From Congeria kusceri (taxonomy: Eukaryota; Mollusca; Bivalvia; Myida; Dreissenidae): 64,000 bases of DNA. Where the stretch lies: NCBI GenBank assembly GCA_027627225.1, contig CM051030.1, forward strand, positions 8,874,001 through 8,938,000, given 5' to 3'. Below are positions 1-11,757 of the stretch, piece by piece. A program made the position numbers and the translations under genes. The notes under the pieces were generated by a model. It saw only the letters and a program-made list of their open reading frames with translations, was not told where the DNA came from and searched no databases. Positions within the stretch are counted from its first letter, which is position 1; every line of letters starts with the position of its first letter.

Positions 1-1099
1 CACAGTTTATTTTTTAAAGCAATGAAACTTATTAATTTAATAAGTGTGCATATTATAAAATATGAAAGCTCATTTACTTTTTAGGTCAATAATACGCTTG
101 ACACTCATATAAGGTTACTTGTGTGTGGATATATGCCAACTGCGCCGATAAACTGAGCGTTTCTATTGGCTCATATCGATTTTACTGCTTGTTGAAACTC
201 CGCCTACAGGTCGGTGCTTCACGGTGATTGATTGCTGCTTAGGAATAACTGTTAATTGTTAACATTTTCGGCAAAGTGACACTCGCTTTGGTCATTCACT
301 GACTTTATAGAGTGGTGTACATGTTTCTAGAGCGAACAACGGCCATTGTGACGTAAGAGATTAGCTTTCACAGCAGGCATTGTCGGTCTGCTGCAGTCAA
401 CACAGCTAATTAATTGATAAAATACACGTGCCCCGGGCGATGTTTATAAGCGCAACACTAATTTTAGGCGCCCTGGATATGTTCAAGTTAATATTAAACG
501 CCCGGGCATCGGGGAGCTAAAACGGCCTGTGGAAGGCCCTGCAGATGTGCGTGGAGGTTTACGGTTTGGTAAAAGACAAGTAAAATACAGGAACATCGTC
601 AATCTTTTCAGGGTATTTTTGGATTTTTTCCTTACATTTGGGAATTTATTAACTTCAAATTGGGAAAAATAGTAAGAAAATCCGATTGGGAATGGTACCG
701 TTTTCCGGTACCGACTTTATATAGAGGAAAAACGCTGTAATATAACTATAAATGTTATTTAAGATAGCAAATGAACGTTTTTTTACATATCCAATGCCGT
801 TAGTGTTCAATGTTTTGCAACAGAAAGCGACTTAGTTACATCAGAATCGCAAACGGCCCATTGATACTGAAAAGCATTGCACTTATAAAAGAAATTAGTT
901 ATACTAAAACAATTAAACATTGAAATGCTATGATGGTTAAATCAAATATCCAGCGTTGAACACTTTTTGTATACGCTTATTTTAACACAGCTAGCAGGTT
1001 ATGATAGAACTACAAGCGGTCAATCTGACTGAAGAGCACGCTCTTCTACAGAAAAGCCTTTTTAAGCAGAGTGATCGACTACCAACTTATGTTGGACTT

Positions 1100-1257
1100 A
1101 AGAAATAAATTTCGCATTATCATTGTTTATCGGCCAATTAACAACGGTTTGGAGATCAGATGCGTAGGAATTAAACCATGAGGGCATAATCCACGCATCA
1201 GAACAACAAAGAGTTGTTTATTGGTCGATAAACAACGAAATGCGAAATTTATTTTAT
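1100..1257. repeat. Short inverted-repeat (MITE-like) element
   Basis: The two ends are imperfect reverse complements. The left end reads AAATAAATTTCGCATTATC then GTTTATCGGCCAATTAACAAC; the right end reads GTTGTTTATTGGTCGATAAAC then a tail complementary to AAATTTCGCATT. A shared ATGCG core sits near the centre. Overall size is about 158 bp with no coding capacity, which fits a small non-autonomous DNA transposon or fold-back element. No target duplication was confirmed. Confidence 0.5.
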
Positions 1258-1900
1258 GTTAGAATTAAAAAAATAAAATAATTTATAAAAACATTCCATA
1301 CGCTTCCGGTAAGTCATCACATACTGACGCTAATAATGAAGGAAGCAAAAGTAATTATCCCGCAAATGATTCTTTGGACGATATGTTGCATTCAGTCAGG
1401 CAGCAACTTATTGTATGCTTTTTTTTTTAAACACACAGTGAAAGCCCAGAGCCCGTTTTCACCAACCCACTCTTAGACATAAAAATTAAGGAAATACTTA
1501 GACAAAGAAATAAAACTTGCGGAGAACCACTTAATTAAGCTAAAAAAAAGTTAATGATTTGTTTCTCAGGCAGCGCCGCAACGTATTTTTATGGCCCGCC
1601 ACGAATTGGATTTAACGCCAAAATAAAATTATCTACGCTTGTTTGACGATCGCGACCGGGTTTTAAAGGAGCAGTGCAGAAATATATTAATAAAAAAAAC
1701 TTTGCAGAAAGTGTTTCTAATGGGCATGTTACCGAACAAACTACAGAAACTACGCATTGAAAACTGTGAATTATTAACATTTTGGTAACTTGCTATCGTC
1801 TATTGTCTAAAAAATACTTGAATAAAAAAAATTCGCCTCCTCCTGATTTTTTGGAAAAAACGTCTGAAAAAAATTCATTATTTTTTTAGGCTTATGTCGC

Positions 1901-2099
1901 AGATCATTCTAATGTCGCTTATGTCATTAATAGATCATTCTAATGTCGCTTATGTCATTAATAGATCATTCTAATGTCGCTTATGTCATTAATAGATCAT
2001 TCTAATGTCGCTTATGTCATTAATAGATCATTTTAATGTCGCTTATGTCATTAATAGATCATTCTAATGTCGCTTATGTCATTAATAGATCATTCTAAT
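1901..2099. repeat. 31-bp tandem repeat, about 6.4 copies
   Basis: A 31-bp unit, AGATCATTCTAATGTCGCTT followed by ATGTCATTAAT, is repeated head to tail about six times. The copies are nearly identical; one has ATTTTAAT in place of ATTCTAAT. The near-identity suggests recent expansion or homogenisation. No coding or tRNA-like content. Confidence 0.9.
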
Positions 2100-3207
2100 T
2101 AAAGAATGATGAATTTGTGATGGTAAAAATGTAGATTCAAATCGACAGCGTTCTCAGAATTGAGTAGTTTAACTTTAACCCATGGACGGCTTTAGGTGGC
2201 GTAGCCGACGTGCGTTAAAAAAAGCTAAACAGTAATATCGCGCAATTGAATTACAATTTTATGCAAAATATATAATTTATATATAATTACATATAGGTAC
2301 TAGGTAGGTACTGAATTTTCCCGCCCTAACTACTTCAAATCCTGCATGAGCGCCTGAATACAGTACTTTTCAATCTAACTCGTTGACTTCGTGCAAGTGT
2401 TCCCAGAAACAAAATATACTACAATCTCGTTGCATATGATTCAGGTCACAAATATAGATGCCACGGCACAACGACACAATAATTATGTTCTTAGTGTTTC
2501 TCTTTGCTAATAACATATACAGATAGCATTTTGCTGACATAATTGTTCCACATATTCATATTCCCGTCACTCGTTTAAGTTCGTTTTTGCCCAATTAAAG
2601 TAATTCGCAAGCAATAGAACAGGTTAATTATCAACTATTTTAGTATAATAAAGCTCTTTCATTAAAATGTTCCAGGTATTAAAAATGTGTTTAAAATGTA
2701 TTCGGCACATTCAAAACGCAAACAAATGTATCTACAAAAGCTTAAACGTCGTGGACACACACATATATAGTAAAAAATGCACAAGCTGACGTGCGACAAC
2801 ATTGAATCTTCTACCGAATGAGTATATATTTGAGTTTTATTTTACGATGCATTTTGTAATAACAATTTTTGTGTTAATATTTTCACAGATACAGGTTTAC
2901 TCGCATGTGCATCGCGTGCAATTTTACTCTTTCACAACATTAACATTATTGTGCATCGTCGTATTAATAATTAATTGTGTAAGGCTGTACACGTAAGTAA
3001 TGTACAGACCCTACTCGTATGACGGTTAATTTTTTTGAACATTTTGAAACATTGATGGTTGCGTTTATAAATGTACTGAGCACGTGCCTATAGGCAATAG
3101 GTGTATAAATACTATCAAAGTTAAAGTTCGCGTTTATGATGTTTCGAGTTGTTGAATTGCGTTTACATTAAAAAGAAATATGATATATAAAATAAAAAAC
3201 AACTTAC

Positions 3208-3315
3208 CCGTCAATTTTCTTTATTCCCAGAAACGCTATTATGCTGTGATTTGTCTTCAGCACTTTTGCGCGATCTCTTTCCAGATCGGCAAATTTCCGT
3301 TTAGAGCTCACCATT
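3208..3315 (-). CDS. Putative first coding exon of an unidentified spliced gene
   Basis: On the minus strand an ATG (complement of 3,313-3,315) opens a frame of exactly 36 codons that ends at a consensus donor, CGG|GTAAGTT (donor GT at 3,206-3,207). The peptide begins MVSSKRKFADLERDRAKVL and ends in a Gly codon, so the intron is phase 0. It is rich in Lys, Arg, Glu and Asp, giving an amphipathic, probably helical N-terminus. I do not recognise the family. The support is the coincidence of ATG, open frame, biased composition and a textbook donor. Following exons would lie at lower coordinates and were not found. Confidence 0.4.
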
Positions 3316-5032
3316 CTATGAAACTCTGATCTCTACACGATTTACGCAATAATACAAATACTTCATGTTCAAAGGAATACATTTTTATATACGGATCAAT
3401 TTGCATCTGACAAGTGGCATGTTTTCTTAACTGACACCAGGAAACGGGCTTCTGTGTCAGCCTGGTGACCATCCTGGATCAGGTACTATATCATGCGATG
3501 ACAATACTGTGCATACATGTTTATTTAAAAATTTGGCACCCTAAGTGCACTATCATGACACGATGGTAGTGGAGTGGTGGAATGGGTCCTCGCGCTTTTT
3601 AGCAGCCACGTTCACAGTTTGTACAGTTTCAATAAAAACACATTAAAAAGACATTCAAATAATGGAAACAGAAATCCATTACAAACACATATCAATTCAA
3701 TATATGCATTGCGTTAAACATATCAATATGCTAATAGCAACAATAAACACAACATTTAAATTAATTTGAAAACATATATTGAGAGCAATATGTGAATTGC
3801 ATGCCATGCAAAATAAGCAATTTTTTAAATATGTGACGTCATTCACGTAAACTGACTAACGCTGTATGTTAATGTGTTTTTCTGTAATTATAATTAATAT
3901 ATGATGCGAAAATATTGGACATAATTTACTTCAAATCGTGAAATTATGTTGTGATAACAATGTGTACTTATGTTAAAGAAACAATTTAATAAGCTAATGT
4001 TGATTCATTTACTTCGTTAGAAAATGAAAGTAAAAGTTTAAATATATATCTATTACGGCACAACAAATATTGAATTGGTCGTAATTTATAATGTCAACGA
4101 TACGTTTTAGTACTGTGTTGCAGTGTTTTATATTAATAAATGAAATAATATTTAAAGATGTTCCTGTTAATTAAGAGTGGACATTTATTTTTGAACCACA
4201 AACGTTACTTTACTTCAAAAGTACATCAATGGACGCCATATCACAGTTTGTTTGACAATTCCGATTGATCATGCGGTTTAACACGTTGACAGATGCACGA
4301 GAGCTAGATATTATCAAGGATATCACCTGCTGTGTATGTATACCTACTATACCAACTTGTAATGGATCATTTGTATCGTCACAGTGAAAGCGTCGAGAGT
4401 GGACGGGCGCCAAAATGCGTTGCCATCCTTTGGTCCAGCTGCGTGCTATTTGATTGGACAGCGGGGCGCATTATAGTATTTGCGGGGCGGGGTTTATGGC
4501 AGAAGGGCGGGCCGCCATGCTATTCCGCTCTAGATCTTTCCCTATGTGTATATCTGGTACTTAAGACGAATATGAAAAAAGTAATTTCGTATACATAGTT
4601 ACTAAATGGAGTCTCATATACACAGCAATGCATTGATAAATCGACTGAGGATGATGATGGTTTGCTTAAAATGTTCAGTAATACGTCAGCGTTTGAAGAT
4701 GCCATGACACCATAAACCCGTTTTACAAAAGAAAACGATCAACGTATGGCATTTGCCAGGACATTGGCAGTTGGTCCAGCATACGCTACAGCACATGCAT
4801 AATTGGCACTCATAGATGATGCATTCTGAGTTGGAACACGGACAATTCCTGGGTAGGTTGTTTCGGTCCATACCTGCCGTAAGAAGGTGCTCCAAGACGG
4901 AGAGCCTTATACACGTTTCAATGCGCAAAAATCGATTCGTCCGTTACTCGTTTAATAAATTAGCGCGGGTAGCAGTACATGACCGCTAACGCCAGTTGTC
5001 CAGATCTACCTGCCCGACCAGTCTCTTGCCAG
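3316..5032. other. Non-coding interval with one GC-rich patch
   Basis: Mostly AT-rich DNA without a supported exon. The only compositional outlier is the GC-rich patch near 4,395-4,520, listed separately. Short open frames on both strands here lack motifs or splice support. Confidence 0.4.
4395..4520 (+). promoter_or_regulatory. GC-rich promoter-like patch
   Basis: A short GC-rich island in AT-rich surroundings contains an inverted CCAAT box (ATTGG, 4,453-4,457), a GC box (GGGGCGGGGT, 4,484-4,493) and further GGGCGGG/GGGGCG runs. These are typical proximal elements of TATA-less animal promoters. It lies about 0.5 kb upstream of the broken plus-strand gene fragment at 5,033-5,652 and could be its former promoter. 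That link rests on position only. Confidence 0.3.
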
Positions 5033-5652
5033 TAGGCGAGAGGACTACTTGGGCAACCCCAGTGGACCACAAGTTCAATGTTACACGACTTGATTTGGAA
5101 TCGGACTGTCAACCTTTCCGGCGGAAGGGGAAAGAACGTGGAAGCCGACCTGGTCAATGAGTTCCTTAATAAGGAATTTAAAGGTATTATTATTATTAAT
5201 TTTCATTATTATTATGACTATCGTCATCATCATTATTATCATGCTGACATTGCAACTACGATGATAATAGATTCTTTAACTAAATTTCATTTTTCTATTC
5301 TTTCACAGAAAGTCTACGCTTTGTAGGACCCCACCTCACAGAGCGCACCATAGAGCCTCACGGTAAGCTCACGGGTGGAGTGGGCAAGGTACTGGATGAA
5401 GTGTATGGCGAATTAACAGAGATGCCAGCTGAAACTTTTTCCAGAAAAGAATATAAATGAAAGAGTGATTTGTTTGCGATGATGGCCTTGTTGAAACTGG
5501 AGCATCTGACAAGACCTTCCAATGGACGATTCTACACATCTTTTCCGAATATAAGGAACAACATGAACATTGCCGCTCCTAAGTTCAAAGCAAAGCTGTC
5601 GAATCTTTCTAAACGGCTCGACTCCTACAGGCTGGTGGCTACGAAAAGCTAA
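5033..5652 (+). pseudogene. Broken two-exon gene fragment, possibly DUF6589-like
   Basis: The plus-strand frame opens just after a TAG near 5,033. It reads WNRTVNLSGGRGKNVEADL, then VNEFLNKEFK, up to a donor at 5,184 (AAAG|GTATTA). A 125-bp AT-rich intron ends in TTCTTTCACAG at 5,308. Joining the exons keeps the frame (phase 1) and continues with ESLRFVGPHLTERTI. Exon 2 then reads on to TAA at 5,650-5,652 but is interrupted by an in-frame TGA at 5,458-5,460; the sequence after that stop (starting KSDLFAMMALLKLEHL) still looks protein-like. The pattern of a 'GGxGKN...LxxExLNxxFK' stretch resembles the DUF6589-type proteins common in mollusc and cnidarian genomes, but I am not certain. The upstream TAG and internal TGA suggest a degenerate 3' remnant. 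Confidence 0.45.
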
Positions 5653-8600
5653 GACCGAAAATATACTGTTCATTGCAACTGCCCTCGGCTGAACATTTTG
5701 ATCCTGCAGATATATATACTGTTGTTCGCTTAATGCAATGATGACGTCCCTTAACCACACCTCCACCACATGACAGCTTATTATAATGTTAATACAATAT
5801 GTTTTATTTTTCTTCATGATGTGTGTATAGTATGCAATGCACACATTGTTATCTTATGTTGCCTTAACGTTGCTACGTTGTTGTTGTTTATTCATGCAAT
5901 CTGATAATAAATGTTCATGTTCTTTGTAAAGTGAATTTTGCTATGAAAAACTATAAAGTTTATCATTTTTCATGTAAGATCTATATACGTCTCTGTCCAT
6001 TTCAGTCTGAATTGAGTATTATTTGTCAAGATTTACGGTACCACGCTGAGCGGTCTTATTATTGCAATTATTTCTCCATCACACACACAGTATTGTTTCT
6101 GTGTGTTCCTTTTTATGTGGCCGTAATAAACAGATTAATCTGAATTTGAGTAGTATATTGATATTCGTGATTCATATTTAGTTGTTCATGTAGTTTAGAA
6201 ATAACTGAAACGTACCGGTGGACCACTTTATGAGATTTGTTCTGTTGGATATTCTTGCCAATATTCCCGTCATTTTTATTGCACTAGTCGGTCACGTTAT
6301 TTTTAAGTTCCGCTAATAGTATGTCTTGTAAAATTACGCGCACATCGTTCATCACCGTGCTGAGAAGCATCTGCGTTCTGATTGGATAGTTAAATACACC
6401 TGAGCTATTTTTATCATGGCTGTCGAAAAAACACTGTTGATGTAAACAAATCTTAAACTCGAAGTTAAGATCATTTTCAAGCTATATTTTTTATGAAATG
6501 ACGTGAATTCTACACAGTATATGTTGCATCTACGACCAGGTGATTTTATTTTGATATCTGAGCAATATTTTTGAAAATTTTGACATTTTGATTTTCCACC
6601 ACATAAATGCTTATATGGCGATGAGACGTTCCAGCGAATTTAGCCCCTTTTAAAAAGTAGCACTAAATTCGCGTTAAACGTCTTATTTATTAGACTACTG
6701 TTCTGCTGAAACTGAATAGTATCGTCTTCGAACCGAACAGCACCTATTACCCGACAGTTTGCTTTGGTTCGAAATGCGCATGCGCGCATGACGTCACACT
6801 TACATGTCAACTGATGAACACAAAGTCGCTGACCTATTCTGATTTCTACTTTGAAACAATTGCACAGAAAACAGGTAAAAGTATTGCATTTTAGTTGTGT
6901 ATTCGTTTTTAGGTGCAATTTACTATTACTTTTTGAATGCAAACATAATTACCTGCATTTTTCACAAAAAAAGTTTTTCTAGCTGAAAAAATTTCTAGGG
7001 CTGGTAATGATCGGTGACTGTTTTTACAAATATTTGATGGAATTTTGCAGGAAAATTTTACAGATTAGTTATTAAATGGTCAAACTATTTTAATTGTGTT
7101 CAATATGCTATTTTGGCGATTTTCATTTTAATAAATTATCATAGAAACCCTGTGTTCGTCCACCATAACTTCTTGTTTAATTTTCGTTTTCAATTAACAC
7201 ATTAACCATGAGACTGAGTTTATGTTTGTTACTGTCACATTCTGTCAAAGCATGATCAGTTATGACAATACTTTTTAAACAATTCGTTAATTTGCATAAA
7301 TTCGCGAATTGTCATACGCCTAAGCAACTCAGACGCCGGTCATTTCAGCATCAATTGGTCATCTTTTTATGAGATTCTGTTACGTAATTTGAGCAGAAAG
7401 GTAATATAATATATCTCAAAAACTGAACTTTGACTTACCATAATAGCACATAGTAAAGAGATACACGAAATTATCTTAATTTTCACTTTTTATTACAGAC
7501 ACTGTCACTTATTCTCGAGAAAATGGCAGCTGCACAAGAATGACGTCATTTGGTTCTGAGAAATTCTTTCTTTGTAAGAGTTGCAAAATTGAGGTTAACG
7601 TTCACCTTATCGACAGTTCATAAATAATACGGACATTTTATTATGAATTTATTTATTTATTTTTAAACATCACGCTGGCTGTGTAAAATCCTCAACGAGT
7701 ACTCACCGCCTTAGCAGGCGAAACCGGCCCCAGTCTAAAACGGCCCCCAAAAAGCAAAACCAGCCCCACATTCAGGCAAAACGGGGACAAAAACAGACCC
7801 CAAATTATTCGCAGGGTTCGACCTTAGCGCGTGTCCGTCAGTCCGTGACCTGTAACTTTTCGCTCGGACTGGTTGTCTTCGACCGATTCCAACTGTGTAA
7901 TTTGTCAATTGTCATTGTGATTATGAATACAGGAAACAGTTCGAGATGATATTGTTTATACGCATTTTACCTCAAGTTCTCGTCACGTGTAAAAATCGAA
8001 CCTTTTTCGATTCTTCAACTTTCCAATCATTATGTTATAACAGGGTGTTATACGTTGTAAAATCAACTGAATACTATTTTGACTTAAACAAAATTAGATC
8101 TGACGGGCATTGTACAATTTGTAGTCGCTTATTAGAAGCAATTTCTATTTATGATAATTAACTGTTAGTCATTTAATAACCTTAATCAAACAACATATAT
8201 TGTATTGCACCGAAATATGTCAGATATTTAACCAGCCCGCAGGGCAAGGTTAAAAATAAACATATTGCGGTGAAAGTATGCTACAAGTGTTTTATACCAT
8301 ATTGAGCATGCGGTATATTGAACTTCAGTTGTAGTTTATACGCACGGTATACTTATTGCACGGTAATGCTCCGCCCTACAGTAATATCACTGTTATTGAA
8401 TACCGCAACCAAAGAAAACTCCGAGTCTCTTAAATATGGTACTAGTATAACATTAGTTTTATTCTGATAAATGACTCTGATAGAGCCTATATCATAATAC
8501 TATCTTTTGGCCTCCATTTTTATCACTTTTTAAGTAAGCGTGGCGATTTATTCGCACATGTGTATATGAATATGCCTAGATACGTCCATGACACTTTCCT

Positions 8601-10745
8601 TTTAATTTTTGTTCTAAATATACTTGTTAAATTGTATTATAAGTTGAATTCATGAAAGACGAATCTCCAGAATGATTATCGAAGTGCAGTTACCATCGCT
8701 ACAGTCTGCAGTGAAAATAGCGCCGAGGTTTTCGAATATCTTATTGATAGCAAAATAACTTACACAGAAGAATTACATATAAAGATAGATGTCGATTGCG
8801 CAATTGCTGCCACCGGTAATTACAACCGTGAAACCGCGAATAATAATCTTCCAGGGGAATACAGAACGTTTACCTCGAGATCTCGTGCAGATTCGCACGT
8901 ACTCGAAACGTTTCGCTCATTAAAGTGAGAGAGGAACACTCGGTGTTTGGAAGTTAAAGTGCAATGCATTGGTCCATATCGGGGCATTGATATATTACAC
9001 CGAGGATTTTAAGTTATAAAATGTTTTCTGTGGTTCAGAGGAAACACAATACAGGCAAACGCATTCAATGCATGACATGATGTTTGTAAATAAAAACACA
9101 TGTTATACTTACCATATACTCAAGCGGGTCGCTTATAATATGAGGACTATTAAACAATCAAATCCATGCTAAAACGTAACTAGGGCGACATTAGAATAAT
9201 ATGTCGTATCCTGCTGTATACCTACATGGTCACACCAGTCGTAAGTGGTCGTAAATGAATATAATTATGGAGGACAGCTTTGTGATCGGGACATCTTGAG
9301 TTGGATCCCTACTCAGCCTTGAGTGTATCTTTTCCAAACGACATTAAGTACTGGTTCTACCCCAGAAACGGACTCAATGTCTAAATAAAACAGTCGCTTT
9401 CGATTCTGAAAATTGAAACTGAAAGGTCATCATGTATGATTATATTGGAACAGTTAAATGTTTCACTTCCTTCATCATTATAGCGTCCGGTAACCATCAA
9501 ATGAAGTTTGCGGGGGCTAACGACTTTAATATCCAATATCTGTGGATAAATGAGTGAAGAAAATACGTTTAAAGGGACTCGGTCATATGTTTTGTGTTCA
9601 ACAACTCATAGTATTCAAAAATATCACGGACCGCCTCAAATAATTTTGTAAATTTCTAAATCTTCGTCACCGACTGACCGAAACCATTAAATCAATTTAA
9701 CTGTCTATTAATTTATCACAAACAGCGCTTTGTTCTTAACAATGTATTATGCATAATAACATGAAGTATAACATAAAAACATATCCTATATTTTTAACTA
9801 TGTAATAGGAAATAAGTATATCAATAAATTTATTTTAGAATTTGATAAGTTGTATGCGTCAAATAGAATATATCCGACATGTTCTTTCTTAGAGAACCTT
9901 TGTTCAACCTACAAAGATGTGCCCTTTTGCACAATCAACTTTAAACAAAGTATTTCTTTGATCATAATTCGCCCACAATGGACACAGAAAAAAGATCAAG
10001 TTCAATATTGCCATAAAATTGCATTCTCACACACTGATACGAACGTTCTTATATGTCGGTCGACATTTAAAGTGAATGACGCGATCTACAAAAACGGAGG
10101 GACTATTTTCAGACAGCCTAATTGCTCATATCAATGCGCGGCGCGCTGTTACAATGACAGCTATGACGTCATTGCTGATTAACTGCTAGTACTGCTAGCC
10201 GCAGTCATTATTTCGTAATTGCCAAGTTACTATTTCAAACAACGCCAGGATGGAAATATATAAGAACGGGGGTGGGAAGTGACTAATAATAGCATAAGTG
10301 GCATTAACTTACGAGGCAGAATTGAAACAGATGTAATAGCCGGTTAAACTGGCGGTCGTATTACTAAATCAGGAAAGCGGAGAATTTTCGGAAGAATTTA
10401 TATCCATTCTTGACAATGGGAGCTGTCATATAATTGCGGAGAAACAAAAAAAAAACACAAACAAAATTATGTACAATGTCAGCAGATGGTGATTCGGCAA
10501 TTGACTTCCAAATGTCTTTGATTATTTGCAAGTATGCTGAATTTGGACTTGAAACTGTTTTTGGTACCAAAATTAATAATCAATTTTCGAGATTTTTCGG
10601 ACACTATAAGAAAACTTCTTGGACCCAAAAGTTAATTTGAGATAAATGTATTAATTTAAAAATTAAATAAAATTATCATTAATATATATGCCATGAAGCA
10701 ACCAATCATACAGCTCCATGTTTCCACCAGTGATATATGAATAAG
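5653..10745. other. Gene-poor interval
   Basis: About 5 kb of AT-rich sequence in which I can support no gene. A degenerate C-rich tract at about 7,716-7,806 repeats variants of AAACCGGCCCC. Open frames such as those around 7,946-8,161 and 9,850-10,182 have no motif, no splice context and ordinary intergenic composition. The interval ends at the fold-back junction that marks the left edge of the tandem array. Confidence 0.4.
6775..6796. promoter_or_regulatory. NRF1-like plus CRE motif pair
   Basis: TGCGCATGCGC (6,775-6,785), a palindromic NRF1-type core, is followed 3 bp later by a perfect CRE, TGACGTCA (6,789-6,796). The pair is unusual in this AT-rich flank and could mark an unannotated promoter. 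No linked transcript start can be seen. Confidence 0.25.
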
Positions 10746-11010
10746 CAAAATAATTTAGGTTAACATAATTGTTATCTGAATTTGTCAAGCCAATTTAACA
10801 AATTAACAATGTAAGAAAATAATTTCGGGAATGAATTAAAATTATTATGTATCAGACGAGTCTATATAGTTATTTATAGTACAGGTAATATACCATTCAT
10901 GTTAGTTATCTAATATAAAAACGATTTGAGGTCAAATAAGCATAAATTGTTAATTTGTTAAATTGGCTTGACAAATTCAGATAACAATTATGTTAACCTA
11001 AATTATTTTG
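10746..11010. repeat. Perfect 65-bp inverted repeat (fold-back) at the array's left edge
   Basis: 10,746-10,810 is the exact reverse complement of 10,946-11,010, with a 135-bp spacer. The right arm is the start of module M1 in normal orientation. The left arm and spacer are an inverted copy of the end of the preceding module segment (compare about 25,618-25,820 or 51,860-52,060). So the first module is preceded by about 200 bp of its own sequence turned around, which is a fold-back breakpoint rather than a transposon end. Confidence 0.85.
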
Positions 11011-11562
11011 GTTATTATATGGTCATGTAGGTGACTTCATGCAATTTGATTCTATTTATTAGTTGTAATACACAGTTTTAATATTATTGTATTTTCAATA
11101 TATTTGAAAAACATTCTACAAAATACGCCATAACGGGTCTTAAGTGCCCATTGTACTGATTTATTTGGACGAGTCGATAAGATCGATAGGACGCTATGAT
11201 ATTGAACAGTGCACTAACATTTTCAATAACTACTAGTGCGAATGTTGTAACAGTCATGGAATTTTATTCTTGCTTTCTAATATTCAAAACTGTAGACAGA
11301 TTTACATTTAGAAACGATCTCAATAACTCTTTCGAATATTTTCTGTTTAATATAAACTTGCTATTAACTTTGAATACAGTGAGTTGTGTCCAATGTTACG
11401 TAACAGAGAACAACTGAAGTGTCTTCAGCGCTTTGATTTTTCAAACGATTATGGCCTTATCTTTCCAACAATGTACGGTGATATATTGGGAAGCATTTTG
11501 GTCATGGTGAAAAATGAGATCAAACTTTGAATATTTTATATGTAATAAGGAAGGAATTTATT

Positions 11563-11757
11563 TGCGCATGCGTTACCATAACAAATACAAAACGCAACAT
11601 GTAGCCTACTTTCAATGTTTTTCTGCGCATGCGCATTCTCGTGAGTCACGTGATCTATTCAAATCCACGTGATTTCAAAATGGCCGCCACAGGCGGTAGT
11701 CGAAAGAAAACTCAGAATTGTTCTATCATGAAGAAAACTCTTCTACATCATTATTAA
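11563..11757 (+). promoter_or_regulatory. Promoter-like motif cluster and 25-codon ORF, M1
   Basis: Two NRF1-type palindromes (TGCGCATGCG at 11,563-11,572; TGCGCATGCGCA at 11,624-11,635) are followed by two E-boxes (TCACGTGA at 11,646-11,653; CACGTG at 11,666-11,671). Then comes AAAATGGCCGCC, an ATG in good context. This ATG (11,680) opens a 25-codon frame, beginning MAATGGSRKKTQN, to TAA at 11,755-11,757. The arrangement looks like a CpG-type promoter plus a first exon. It is plus strand, opposite to the methyltransferase exons. No donor site is evident before the stop. Confidence 0.35.

Larger units (their letters stand above)
1..3207. other. Left flank, no recognisable gene
   Basis: AT-rich non-coding sequence. 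Apart from the inverted-repeat element at 1,100-1,257 and the tandem repeat at 1,901-2,099, I see no coding exon with splice signals and no RNA gene. Open frames here are short and have no recognisable motif. If the minus-strand exon at 3,208-3,315 is real, its downstream exons should lie here or beyond the left edge, but I could not identify one. Confidence 0.5.

Noticed and set aside
9850..10182. 110-codon plus-strand frame
   Set aside because: It begins at TTG, has no recognisable motif or splice context, and sits in ordinary AT-rich flank.
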